Source of the DNA: Candidatus Rokuibacteriota bacterium
GTDB lineage: Bacteria > Methylomirabilota > Methylomirabilia > Rokubacteriales > CSP1-6
Length of the DNA stretch: 7,417 nt
NCBI GenBank assembly: GCA_016177555.1
Contig: JACOVB010000108.1
Span: 1 to 7,417, forward strand
Reading direction: 5' to 3'
Positions 1 through 5,900 of the stretch are shown here, piece after piece (the stretch's first letter is position 1; each line of letters begins with the position of its first letter). The notes under the pieces were generated by a model. It was not told the origin of the DNA, ran no database searches, and saw only the letters and a list, made by a program, of their open reading frames with translations. The translations under genes and the position numbers were made by a program.

Positions 1-341
1 AGCGCCGTCTGCTTGCCGTAGTGGTACACGAGCACGCCGTGGCCGCCGTCGAGCGTGCCCTTCGACACGGCGTCGAGCAGGCCGAAGGCCGGCACCACCG
101 CGCCCGCCGGCAGCACCTCGATCTTGAGGTCGCCGCCGGTCATGTCGTTGACCTTCTTGGCGAAGTCGTTCGCGTACTCGTGGAAGATATCCTTCTGCGG
201 CCAGGTGCTCTGCCAGCGCATCGTGATCGGCCCCTGCGCCTTGACTACCGTGGGGAAGGCGAGCGCGGCCGCGCCGGCGGCCGCTGCGCCCTTCAGGAAC
301 CTGCGGCGCGGTGCTTCGGGTGCTGCCTGCTGGTTACCCAT
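1..341 (-). CDS. TRAP transporter solute-binding protein (DctP/TakP-like), N-terminal fragment
   Basis: This is the periplasmic solute-binding subunit of a tripartite ATP-independent periplasmic (TRAP) transporter, which captures an organic acid and hands it to the membrane subunits. Only the first 113 residues are present; the gene continues past the left edge. The ATG at 341 is preceded by GAGGAG about 7 bases upstream. Residues 1-36 are a Tat signal peptide: twin-arginine motif RRRFLKG, an Ala-rich hydrophobic stretch, and likely cleavage after VKAQ or nearby. The mature part opens with a strand reading TMRWQSTWP, then helix EYANDFAKKVNDMTGGDLKI, then LPAGAVVP and LLDAVSKGTLDGGHG, the usual order in this fold. 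The VP-x-LLDAVSKGTLD and YHYGK region most resembles the TakP-type branch (2-oxo acid or lactate binders), but the ligand cannot be told from this fragment. The downstream membrane subunit genes would lie outside the window. Other solute-binding families are possible but less likely. Confidence 0.85.
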   Translation of the reverse strand, partial: MGNQQAAPEAPRRRFLKGAAAAGAAALAFPTVVKAQGPITMRWQSTWPQKDIFHEYANDFAKKVNDMTGGDLKIEVLPAGAVVPAFGLLDAVSKGTLDGGHGVLVYHYGKQTA

Positions 342-413
342 GAGTGATCTCCTCTCACGCTTCTACGGTGAAGTACAGGAACGCCCGGTCTTGTCGGCTT
401 CGATCCGTGTCAT

Positions 414-455
414 GCGCCGCGGTGCCGGCCACCGGGACTTGGCTCACCGCGCCGC
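414..455. repeat. Imperfect inverted repeat upstream of the TRAP binding-protein gene
   Basis: Two 11-base arms at 414-424 and 445-455 pair at 10 of 11 positions around a 20-base spacer. They lie in the 190-base gap between the PDZ gene stop and the TRAP binding-protein start, so they could form a hairpin in that gene's 5' leader, a GC-rich terminator for the mrp-LON-PDZ operon, or an operator. No T-run follows on the minus strand, which argues against a standard intrinsic terminator. In DNA this GC-rich a chance match is quite possible. The rest of 342-531 shows no convincing gene and no good promoter that I can recognise. Confidence 0.3.
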
Positions 456-531
456 AACGCCCCCTGGAGTCCGGAGGCCAAGGGTGCGATGGCCCGTTGG
501 TCGGATAGCGTGAAACGTCAGGTTCCCGTTG

Positions 532-1242
532 TCAAGGGGCCCTGGGGGCCTCAAGGGTCAGGACGACACGCTCTCGGTCGCGGCTGACCACCAGCGGGAG
601 GGGGCGATCCAGGGACACGCCGGCCAGGACCTCCCTCACCGCCTGGAGCGTGAGCACCGGCCGGCCATTGACCTCCACCAGCACGTCGCCGACCTTCATC
701 CCCGCCACTGCGGCTCGGCTGCGCGGGAGCACTCCGGTCACCGACGGCGGCGCCGACGGCCGCGCCCCGCCCAGCTCGCCCCGGGCCTCGGGCTCGCGGA
801 CGAGGAAGCCGAACTCGGCGGCGATCCGCTCGGCCGCCACGGCTTCGGGCATGGGCGCGAGCCGCACCGGGATGAGGCGGCGGCGCCCCTCGTCGCGCCG
901 GAGCACGGTCAGCGCCACCGTCTCTCCGACGCCGGCAGAGGCGACGAACCGCTGCAGCGCGCGCGTGTCCACCACGGGGCGGTCGCCGAGGGCCACCACC
1001 AGATCCTCGCTCCTGAGCCCGGCGCTCGCGGCCGGCGTGTCCGGGATCACCTCCACGATCATCGCGCCGAAGCCTTCGCGGATGCCGTGCCTCTTGGAGA
1101 TCTCCTCCATCTCCTGCTCGGAGAGATCGCGGATGCGCACTCCGAGCCAGCCCCATCCCCCCGCCGCCGCGGCGAGCCCCGCCCACGCCATGAGCACGAG
1201 GACCCCAGCCGCCGCTGCCACGCGCACCCGTGACGCCCGCAT
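532..1242 (-). CDS. Exported tandem-PDZ domain protein without protease domain
   Basis: A 236-residue protein with two PDZ domains and nothing else recognisable. Residues 1-27 form a signal peptide or N-terminal membrane anchor: basic MRASRVRV, a hydrophobic core, then AAAAG. PDZ1 spans about 31-128 and begins with the carboxylate-binding-loop-like WLGVRI, followed by the VIPDTPAASAGLRSEDLVVALGDRPV core typical of HtrA/DegP PDZ domains (quoted in pieces: VIPDTPAASAGL, then DLVVALGDRPV). PDZ2 spans about 140-233, with VLPRSRAAVAGMKVGDVLVEV and NGRPV (core AAVAGMKVGD). There is no trypsin-like His-Asp-Ser domain and no S41 or site-2 protease part, so it is probably a periplasmic binding or adaptor protein. 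It is the last gene of the mrp-LON-PDZ operon, starting 3 bases after the LON stop; GGAG sits about 11 bases before the ATG. The partner is unknown. Confidence 0.82.
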   Translation of the reverse strand: MRASRVRVAAAAGVLVLMAWAGLAAAAGGWGWLGVRIRDLSEQEMEEISKRHGIREGFGAMIVEVIPDTPAASAGLRSEDLVVALGDRPVVDTRALQRFVASAGVGETVALTVLRRDEGRRRLIPVRLAPMPEAVAAERIAAEFGFLVREPEARGELGGARPSAPPSVTGVLPRSRAAVAGMKVGDVLVEVNGRPVLTLQAVREVLAGVSLDRPLPLVVSRDRERVVLTLEAPRAP

Positions 1243-1245
1243 CGC

Positions 1246-1881
1246 TCAGCGGTCTCCACTGAGACGGGCCAGCAGCGCGTCCAGCGCCCGGAGGAGCCGG
1301 CGCAGCCGACGCTCCACGTCCACCTCCTCCAGCAGCCTCTGGCGCAGGGCCGGCGACGGGATGACGGCCGAGGCCACCTGGTCGCAGAGGGCGGCCGGGA
1401 CGGTGGCGCCGGCCAGCGCCTCCTCCATCCCGGGCGCCGAGCGGTGCACGGCGCGCAGGAGGCGGCGGCAGGCTTCCTTGACCCGATCGGCGAGCTCGGA
1501 GACCGCGGGACCATCGGCGCCCCGATCCGGGAGCACGGTGGCCCGGACGATGCGGTAGAGCGTGTCCGAGGGCATCTCGCTCTCGATCCGGATCCGGCAG
1601 TCCCCCCGCAGCATGATGTTGAAGCGCCCCGTGGCGAGACGCTCCGTGCGGATGATCCGGCCCGCGCCCGCCACGGCGTACACCGCGGGCTTGCCCTCGT
1701 AGGAGTCCTCGTAGCCCGGCTTGAGGCCCACGACGGCGAGCCGCCGGTCACGCGCGAGGCAGTCGTCGACCATGGCGCGGTAGCGCGCCTCGAAGACGTG
1801 CAGGGGCAGGACGGTGTGGGGAAAGAGCGTCAGGTCAGGGAGCGGGAAGATCGGGAGATGGACCTGAACGGCCGTGCTCAC
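1246..1881 (-). CDS. Stand-alone LON substrate-binding-domain protein
   Basis: A 211-residue cytoplasmic protein made of the Lon protease N-terminal (LON substrate-binding) domain alone. The start of the domain is diagnostic: LPIFPLPDLTLFPHTVLPLH followed by VFEARYRAMV (residues 9-38). The middle has the GxGRI-type strand (AGAGRIIRTE) and the FNIMLRGDCRIRI strand pair near 87-99. The C-terminal helical part ends with LLEEVDVERRLRRLLRAL, as in Lon before its AAA+ module. No Walker A, no Walker B and no Ser-Lys protease dyad follow, so it cannot itself hydrolyse ATP or peptide bonds in the Lon manner. Its biochemical role is unknown; such single-domain proteins are widespread. The start is GTG at 1881; no Met occurs before residue 37, and the domain begins at once. 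It lies 16 bases after the mrp stop with no strong Shine-Dalgarno, suggesting coupling to mrp translation. Confidence 0.88.
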   Translation of the reverse strand: MSTAVQVHLPIFPLPDLTLFPHTVLPLHVFEARYRAMVDDCLARDRRLAVVGLKPGYEDSYEGKPAVYAVAGAGRIIRTERLATGRFNIMLRGDCRIRIESEMPSDTLYRIVRATVLPDRGADGPAVSELADRVKEACRRLLRAVHRSAPGMEEALAGATVPAALCDQVASAVIPSPALRQRLLEEVDVERRLRRLLRALDALLARLSGDR

Positions 1882-1897
1882 CGGCAGACGTCGCGGG

Positions 1898-3007
1898 TTA
1901 TCCGATGCGTGGCAGCGGCAAGCCGGACAGCGCAGTGACGCGAGCCGTCACGGCCGCCGCCAGCTGCCGGAAGGCCGCCGCCTGGGCCGAGCCCGGCTGG
2001 CCGAGGACGACGGGCATGCCCGTGTCGCCGCCCTTCCGCGTCTCGATCTCGAGCGGGATCTGCCCGAGCAGCGGCACGCCGAATTCCCCGGCGACCTTGG
2101 CGCCGCCGCCTTCCCCGAAGATGGCGTACCTCTTCCCCGTATCCGGGGCCATGAAGTAGCTCATGTTCTCGACGACGCCGAGCACCGGCACGTTGAGCTT
2201 GCGGAACATGGCCAGGGCCTTGCGCACGTCCAGGAGCGCCACGTCCTGCGGCGTGGTGACCATGACCACGCCCGAGAGCGGGATGATCTGGGAGAGCGAC
2301 AGCTGCGCGTCGCCCGTGCCGGGCGGCATGTCGAAGACGAGGTAGTCGAGCGGCCCCCAGGCCACGTCGCGGAGGAACTGCTGGACGGCCGAGTGGATCA
2401 TGGGCCCGCGCCACACGAGCGCCTCGCCCTCGCTGACGAGCAGCCCGATGGACATGATCTTGATGCCGTGGGCCTCCACCGGGAGGATCTTGTTGTCGAA
2501 CATCCCGGGCCGGCCCTTGGCGCCCATCATGAGCGGCACGTCCGGCCCATACACGTCCACGTCCACCAGCCCGGTGACGGCGCCGCTCTGCTTGAGGCTC
2601 AGTGCCAGGTTGACAGCCACCGTGGACTTGCCGACTCCCCCCTTGCCGGACGAGACGGCGATGGTGTGCTTGACGTCGGGGATGAAGTCCGCCGACGGCG
2701 CCGGCGCCGCCTGATGCGCGGCGTGCGCGGCCGCCGCGGGCTGAGCGGCGCTGCCCATCTTCACCCGCGCCTTGGTGACGCCGGGGATCTGGGACACGGC
2801 TTTCTGGGCGCCGCTGTGCAACGCCGCCTTCGTGGCGGGGGGCTGCGTCGTGAAGGCCAGGGTGAGGGAGACCTCGGAGTCCTGGATCTGGAGATCGCGC
2901 ACGAGGCCAAGACTCACGATGTCCTGGTGCTGGGTAGGATCCTCGACCGAGCGGAGCGCCTGGAGCACGGCCGACTCGGTGATGGTGGCGCCGGAATGTG
3001 TCGTCAT
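1898..3007 (-). CDS. mrp: Mrp/NBP35-family P-loop ATPase (iron-sulfur carrier type, cysteine-free)
   Basis: A 369-residue Mrp/ApbC-family protein. Characterised members carry and transfer Fe-S clusters as homodimers in the cytoplasm. Residues 8-82 form an N-terminal MIP18/DUF59-type domain (VEDPTQHQDIVSLGLV). An Ala/Pro-rich linker (85-106) leads to the MinD-like ATPase: deviant Walker A GKGGVGKST (121-129), DVDVYGPDVP (149-158), DMPPGTGD (226-233), TTPQDVALLDVRKA (251-264) and VVENMSYF (278-285). The family's CXXC motif should follow here, but the sequence reads MAPDTG (286-291), with Ala287 and Thr290 at the two cysteine positions; the whole protein has no cysteine. The start at 3007 is chosen over an in-frame ATG at 3067. 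AGAGGA lies just upstream (3011-3016), the DUF59 domain begins directly, and the promoter at 3055-3083 lies downstream of 3067. First gene of its operon. The ATPase assignment is firm; a cluster-carrier role is doubtful. Confidence 0.92.
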   Translation of the reverse strand: MTTHSGATITESAVLQALRSVEDPTQHQDIVSLGLVRDLQIQDSEVSLTLAFTTQPPATKAALHSGAQKAVSQIPGVTKARVKMGSAAQPAAAAHAAHQAAPAPSADFIPDVKHTIAVSSGKGGVGKSTVAVNLALSLKQSGAVTGLVDVDVYGPDVPLMMGAKGRPGMFDNKILPVEAHGIKIMSIGLLVSEGEALVWRGPMIHSAVQQFLRDVAWGPLDYLVFDMPPGTGDAQLSLSQIIPLSGVVMVTTPQDVALLDVRKALAMFRKLNVPVLGVVENMSYFMAPDTGKRYAIFGEGGGAKVAGEFGVPLLGQIPLEIETRKGGDTGMPVVLGQPGSAQAAAFRQLAAAVTARVTALSGLPLPRIG

Positions 3008-3010
3008 GGG

Positions 3011-3016
3011 TCCTCT
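3011..3016 (-). promoter_or_regulatory. Ribosome binding site deciding the mrp start
   Basis: AGAGGA on the minus strand ends 3 bases before the ATG at 3007. It supports this start over the longer in-frame reading from 3067, which has no comparable site and would begin upstream of the predicted transcription start. Confidence 0.6.
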
Positions 3017-3054
3017 TGGGCGACGAAGATAGGGGGTCCGAGGGAGTCGAATCG

Positions 3055-3083
3055 AGTATAGGGGCACGCCTCTGAAGCGTCAA
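3055..3083 (-). promoter_or_regulatory. mrp: Sigma70-type promoter for the mrp-LON-PDZ operon
   Basis: On the minus strand, a -35 box TTGACG (3078-3083, 5 of 6 matches to TTGACA) is followed by exactly 17 bases and a -10 box TATACT (3055-3060, 5 of 6 matches to TATAAT). The expected transcript start is near 3048, giving a leader of about 40 bases before the ATG at 3007. This is the best promoter match I found in the window. It lies in the 128-base divergent gap and serves the operon of three minus-strand genes. No operator-like repeat overlapping it was recognised. Confidence 0.7.
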
Positions 3084-3100
3084 GCAACCCCCTGCGGAAC

Positions 3101-3129
3101 TTGAAAGATCCGGGCGAACCTGCTAGAAA
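3101..3129 (+). promoter_or_regulatory. Candidate sigma70-type promoter for the flavin reductase/glycan operon
   Basis: On the plus strand, TTGAAA (3101-3106, 5 of 6) and TAGAAA (3124-3129, 4 of 6) are separated by exactly 17 bases. A start about 7 bases after the -10 box would fall at or next to the GTG of the flavin reductase gene (3136), implying a leaderless mRNA. Its -35 box lies 17 bases from the -35 box of the opposite mrp promoter, so the two face away from each other. The -10 match is moderate and the assignment is inferred from sequence only. Confidence 0.45.
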
Positions 3130-3135
3130 AGGTAA

Positions 3136-3645
3136 GTGCTTGGACCCGAGGAGTTCCGACGCGTTCTCGGCTGCTTCGCCAGCGGCGTGACGGTGATCAC
3201 CACGTGGGATCCGCAGGGGTGCCCCACGGGGCTCACCGCCAGCGCCTTCAGTTCCGTGTCCTTGAATCCGCCGCTCGTGCTGGTCTGCGTGGCGCACACC
3301 TCCCAGAGCTACCCCGCCCTCCGGGCGAGCGAGCGCTTCGCCGTGAACATCCTGGGCGCAGACCAGGAGGCCATCTCACAGCGCTTCGCCGCCCCTCCCG
3401 GCACCAACGGGAGCAACAAGTTCGACGGCATCCGCTACGCGCCGGGCACGCTCGGGCTGCCCATGCTCGAGGGCGCCCTGGCGCAACTCGAATGCTCGAC
3501 CGTCCACGCCTATCCGGGTGGCGATCACACGATCTTCGTCGGCCAGGTCGAGGCCGCCCGGTGCCAGCCCGGCTCGGGTGCGGAGCCTCTGCTGTATTAT
3601 CGCGGCCAGTACGGCCGACCTCACTCACCAGGAGACGTTCGCTGA
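3136..3645 (+). CDS. Flavin reductase-like FMN-binding domain protein
   Basis: A 169-residue single-domain protein of the flavin reductase-like family (HpaC/PheA2 type). Members use NAD(P)H to reduce FMN or FAD, often for a partner monooxygenase. The N-terminus MLGPEEFRRVLGCFASGVTV is the usual family opening and supports GTG at 3136 as the start. The flavin-binding signature TGLTASAFSSVSLNPPLVLV occupies residues 31-50. Later come RFAVNILG (67-74), the HTIFVGQVEA strand with the conserved His (131-140) and the C-terminal PLLYYRGQYG (151-160). Length is normal for the family. AAAAGG 4 bases before the start could be a ribosome binding site, or may lie outside the transcript if the promoter at 3101-3129 is used. 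It is the first gene of a four-gene run; its TGA overlaps the next ATG by one base. No partner oxygenase is visible, so the flavin user is unknown. Confidence 0.9.
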   Translation: MLGPEEFRRVLGCFASGVTVITTWDPQGCPTGLTASAFSSVSLNPPLVLVCVAHTSQSYPALRASERFAVNILGADQEAISQRFAAPPGTNGSNKFDGIRYAPGTLGLPMLEGALAQLECSTVHAYPGGDHTIFVGQVEAARCQPGSGAEPLLYYRGQYGRPHSPGDVR

Positions 3646-4724
3646 TGCCGATCCCGCTGTCCCGCCCCCCCATCGACGACGAGATCAAAGGTGCGGTCCT
3701 CGCTGCCATCGACTCGCGCCAGTACATCCTGGGCCCGCAGTGCCGCGCCTTCGAGGAGGAGTTCGCCCGGTACAACGGCGCCAAGCACGCGGTCCTCACC
3801 AGCAGCGCGACCTCCGCGCTCTGGATGACACTGAAGGCGTTCGGCGTCAAGAGCGGGGACGAGGTGCTGGTGCCGTCGCACACGGCCTTCCCCACGGTGG
3901 AGGCCATCTGTTTCGCGGGCGCCGTCCCCATCTTCGTGGACGTGGACGACTCCTATACCGTGGACGTCCGGGATGCGGCCGTCAAGGCCACGCCGCGCAC
4001 CGTGGGCTTCGTCCCGGTACACCTCTACGGCCATCCGGCCGATCTCCCCGCCATCCAGAGGCTCTGCGCCGAGCGCAGCCTCTGGCTCATGGAGGACTGC
4101 GCCCAGGCCCACGGAGCGGCCTGGCAGGGACGCAAGGTCGGCAGCTTCGGCCGCGCCGGCGCCTTCTCCTTCTACCCCTCGAAGAACCTCACGGTCATGG
4201 GCGACGGTGGCCTCCTCGTCACCGACGACGACGACGTGGCGGCGCGGTGCCGGCGGATCCGCGACCACGGCCGGCTCAACAAGGACGTCCACGCGGAGAT
4301 CGGCTTCAACCTGCGCTTCAACGACATCCAGGCCGCCGTGGGGCGCGTCCTGCTCAGGCGGCTGGATGCCATGAACGATCGCCGGCGCGCGCTCGCGGCG
4401 CGCTACGTGACGGGGCTCGGGGGGCTGCCGCTCCTGGTGCCTACCGAGAGGCCCGGCGCCCGGCACGTCTACCACCTCTTCGTCGTGCGGACGCCGCGCC
4501 GGGACGAGCTCGCCCGGTTCCTCAAGGACAAGGGCATCGCCACCGGGATCCACTACCCGGTGCCCTGCCACAAGCAGCCCGCGGTGGAGCACCTGAGCGC
4601 GCCGGCACTCGAGCGGACGGAGCGGATCGTCACGGAGATCCTCACGCTCCCGATCTCTGCCGGGCACACGGAGGGCGAGGTGGACGAGGTGGTCGCGGCG
4701 GTGCGCCAGTTCTTCGGAGGCTGA
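3645..4724 (+). CDS. DegT/DnrJ/EryC1/StrS-family PLP-dependent sugar aminotransferase
   Basis: A 359-residue aminotransferase of the nucleotide-sugar type, converting a keto-sugar nucleotide to an amino sugar with PLP and usually glutamate as donor; cytoplasmic. Visible marks: IPLSRPPID start, LGPQCRAFEEEFARY (29-43), the phosphate-contacting TSSATSAL (52-59), PSHTAFPTVEAICFAGAVPI (77-96), FVDVD, EDCAQAHGA (150-158; Asp151 contacts the PLP nitrogen), the Schiff-base lysine Lys180 in SFYPSKNL, GDGG (187-190), and GFNLRFNDIQAA (220-231). The C-terminus has IHYPVPCHKQP. Length is typical. The ATG at 3645 overlaps the preceding TGA (TGATG) and has GGAGA 10 bases upstream; longer in-frame readings back to 3204 are antisense-like shadow over the flavin reductase gene. 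Followed by a one-base overlap with a glycosyltransferase, so the amino sugar probably enters a surface glycan. The exact substrate cannot be told. Confidence 0.93.
   Translation: MPIPLSRPPIDDEIKGAVLAAIDSRQYILGPQCRAFEEEFARYNGAKHAVLTSSATSALWMTLKAFGVKSGDEVLVPSHTAFPTVEAICFAGAVPIFVDVDDSYTVDVRDAAVKATPRTVGFVPVHLYGHPADLPAIQRLCAERSLWLMEDCAQAHGAAWQGRKVGSFGRAGAFSFYPSKNLTVMGDGGLLVTDDDDVAARCRRIRDHGRLNKDVHAEIGFNLRFNDIQAAVGRVLLRRLDAMNDRRRALAARYVTGLGGLPLLVPTERPGARHVYHLFVVRTPRRDELARFLKDKGIATGIHYPVPCHKQPAVEHLSAPALERTERIVTEILTLPISAGHTEGEVDEVVAAVRQFFGG
4716..4720 (+). promoter_or_regulatory. Ribosome binding site inside the aminotransferase end
   Basis: GGAGG, 3 bases before the glycosyltransferase ATG at 4724, lies within the last codons of the aminotransferase gene. 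It fixes the glycosyltransferase start and, with the TGATG overlap, indicates coupled translation. Confidence 0.6.
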
Positions 4725-5839
4725 TGCGCGTTCTGCAGCTCTACCCCAAGGCTGACTACTTCACGGGAGCCGCTGTCCAGCTCCGGGAGCTCGCGTGGGG
4801 GCTCCACGCGCGCGGGCATCAGGTGGTGGTGGCGACGCGGCCGAGCCGGCTCTGGGCGGAGAAGTGTCGGGCCGCGGGCATCCCTCACGTGCCGCTGCCC
4901 ATGCGGCACGCGCTGGATCTCCGCAGTGTGCGGGCGCTCGCCCGTCTCCTCCGCGACGAGCGGATCCAGATCGTGCACTGCCACAAGGGCAAGGCGCGCT
5001 CGCTCGCGCTTCTCGCGGGATTGCTGGTGAGGATCCCCGTGCTTGTCCTCAATCGCGGCGTCAGCTTCCCCCTGGACCGCTGGAACCGCCTCGGGTATGC
5101 CACACGCCGGGTGACCGCCGTCGTCGCCGTGTGCGAGTCCATCAGGCGGGGGCTCGTCGCCGCCGGGGTCCCCGCCGCGAAGATCGAGGTCATCTACTCC
5201 GGCACCGACCTCGGGCGCTTCCATCCCCAGGTAGACGGCAGCGGCATCCGTCGCGCGCTCGGCCTCGGGCCCGAGCACGTCCTGGTCACCCAGGTGGGCA
5301 TCCGCTCCTGGCGCGGCAACGACGACGTGCTCGACGCCATGGCGCGCGTTCACCGGGAGGCGCCCCATGTGCGCCTGCTGTTCGTGGGCTCGCCGCCTCC
5401 CCGCATCCGCATCCTGCTGGACAAGGCGCGGACCCGTGGGCTGGAGGGCGTGGTGTCCGTCCTCGGCCACCGCGAGGACATCCCCGAGATCCTGGCGGCC
5501 AGCGACGTGGTGGTGGACGCCTCCTATGCGGGGCTCGGGCTCACGGGCTCCCTGCGGGAGGCTCTGGCCGTGGAGACTCCGGTCATCGGCACCAATCTCG
5601 AGGGCATGCCGGAGCTGATCCTCGACGGAGAAACCGGCCTGCTCGTTCCGCCGCGGAACCCGGAGGCCCTGGCCCAGGCACTGCTGCGCGTGATCGAGAA
5701 CCCGGCCCGCGCCAAGGCCATGGCCCGTGCCGGGCGCAAGCGCGTCGAGGCGCTCTTCTCGCTCGCGACCAAGCTCGAGCGCATCGAGTTGCTCTACGCG
5801 CGCCTCTTGGCCGCCCAGGCGGCAGGCACGCCCCGATGA
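4724..5839 (+). CDS. GT4-family glycosyltransferase (GT-B fold)
   Basis: A 371-residue retaining glycosyltransferase of family GT4, probably adding a sugar to a lipid-linked or lipopolysaccharide acceptor at the cytoplasmic membrane. The N-terminal GT-B half has LQLYPKADYFTGAAVQL (4-20), ELAWGLHARGHQVVVAT (22-38), IVHCHKGKARSLALLAGL (83-100) and the linker-region IYSGTDLGRFHP (157-168). The donor-binding half has VGIRSWRGNDDVLDAMA (191-207), LLFVGSPP (218-225), VLGHREDIPEILAASDVVV (246-264), SLREALAVETPVIGTN (276-291), EGMPELILDGETGLLVPP (293-310). Glu279 matches the second Glu of the EX7E motif; the first appears to be Leu271. The ATG overlaps the aminotransferase stop (TGATG) and has GGAGG at 4716-4720, 3 bases upstream. 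Acceptor and donor are unknown. Confidence 0.92.
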   Translation: MRVLQLYPKADYFTGAAVQLRELAWGLHARGHQVVVATRPSRLWAEKCRAAGIPHVPLPMRHALDLRSVRALARLLRDERIQIVHCHKGKARSLALLAGLLVRIPVLVLNRGVSFPLDRWNRLGYATRRVTAVVAVCESIRRGLVAAGVPAAKIEVIYSGTDLGRFHPQVDGSGIRRALGLGPEHVLVTQVGIRSWRGNDDVLDAMARVHREAPHVRLLFVGSPPPRIRILLDKARTRGLEGVVSVLGHREDIPEILAASDVVVDASYAGLGLTGSLREALAVETPVIGTNLEGMPELILDGETGLLVPPRNPEALAQALLRVIENPARAKAMARAGRKRVEALFSLATKLERIELLYARLLAAQAAGTPR

Positions 5840-5900
5840 GGGCCGAAGGCCCGAAGAGGCCGAACCGCAACCCGCTGTCATCCTTATTCAGGCGTCCCGA

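Noticed and set aside
500..535. TTGACA on the minus strand at 530-535 as a promoter for the TRAP gene
   Set aside because: The -35 box is perfect, but at spacings of 17 to 19 bases the -10 candidates match at no more than 2 of 6 positions, and it overlaps the end of the PDZ gene.
536..560. GGGGCC/GGCCCC repeats at the PDZ gene end as a terminator
   Set aside because: The arms leave a loop of about two bases, lie within the coding sequence and are not followed by a T-run on the minus strand.
1874..3061. Long plus-strand open frame (395 codons) opposite mrp
   Set aside because: Its composition is low-complexity Arg/His/Asp/Gly, as in antisense shadows, while the minus strand encodes a full Mrp ATPase.
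3008..3067. Longer Mrp start at 3067 adding 20 residues
   Set aside because: The extra residues match no family part, and that ATG lies upstream of the -10 box of the mrp promoter. The ATG at 3007 has its own AGAGGA.
3204..3644. N-terminal extension of the aminotransferase frame back to 3204
   Set aside because: The translation there is Arg/Gly/His-rich with no family match and overlaps the flavin reductase gene out of frame. The conserved aminotransferase N-terminus starts at 3645.
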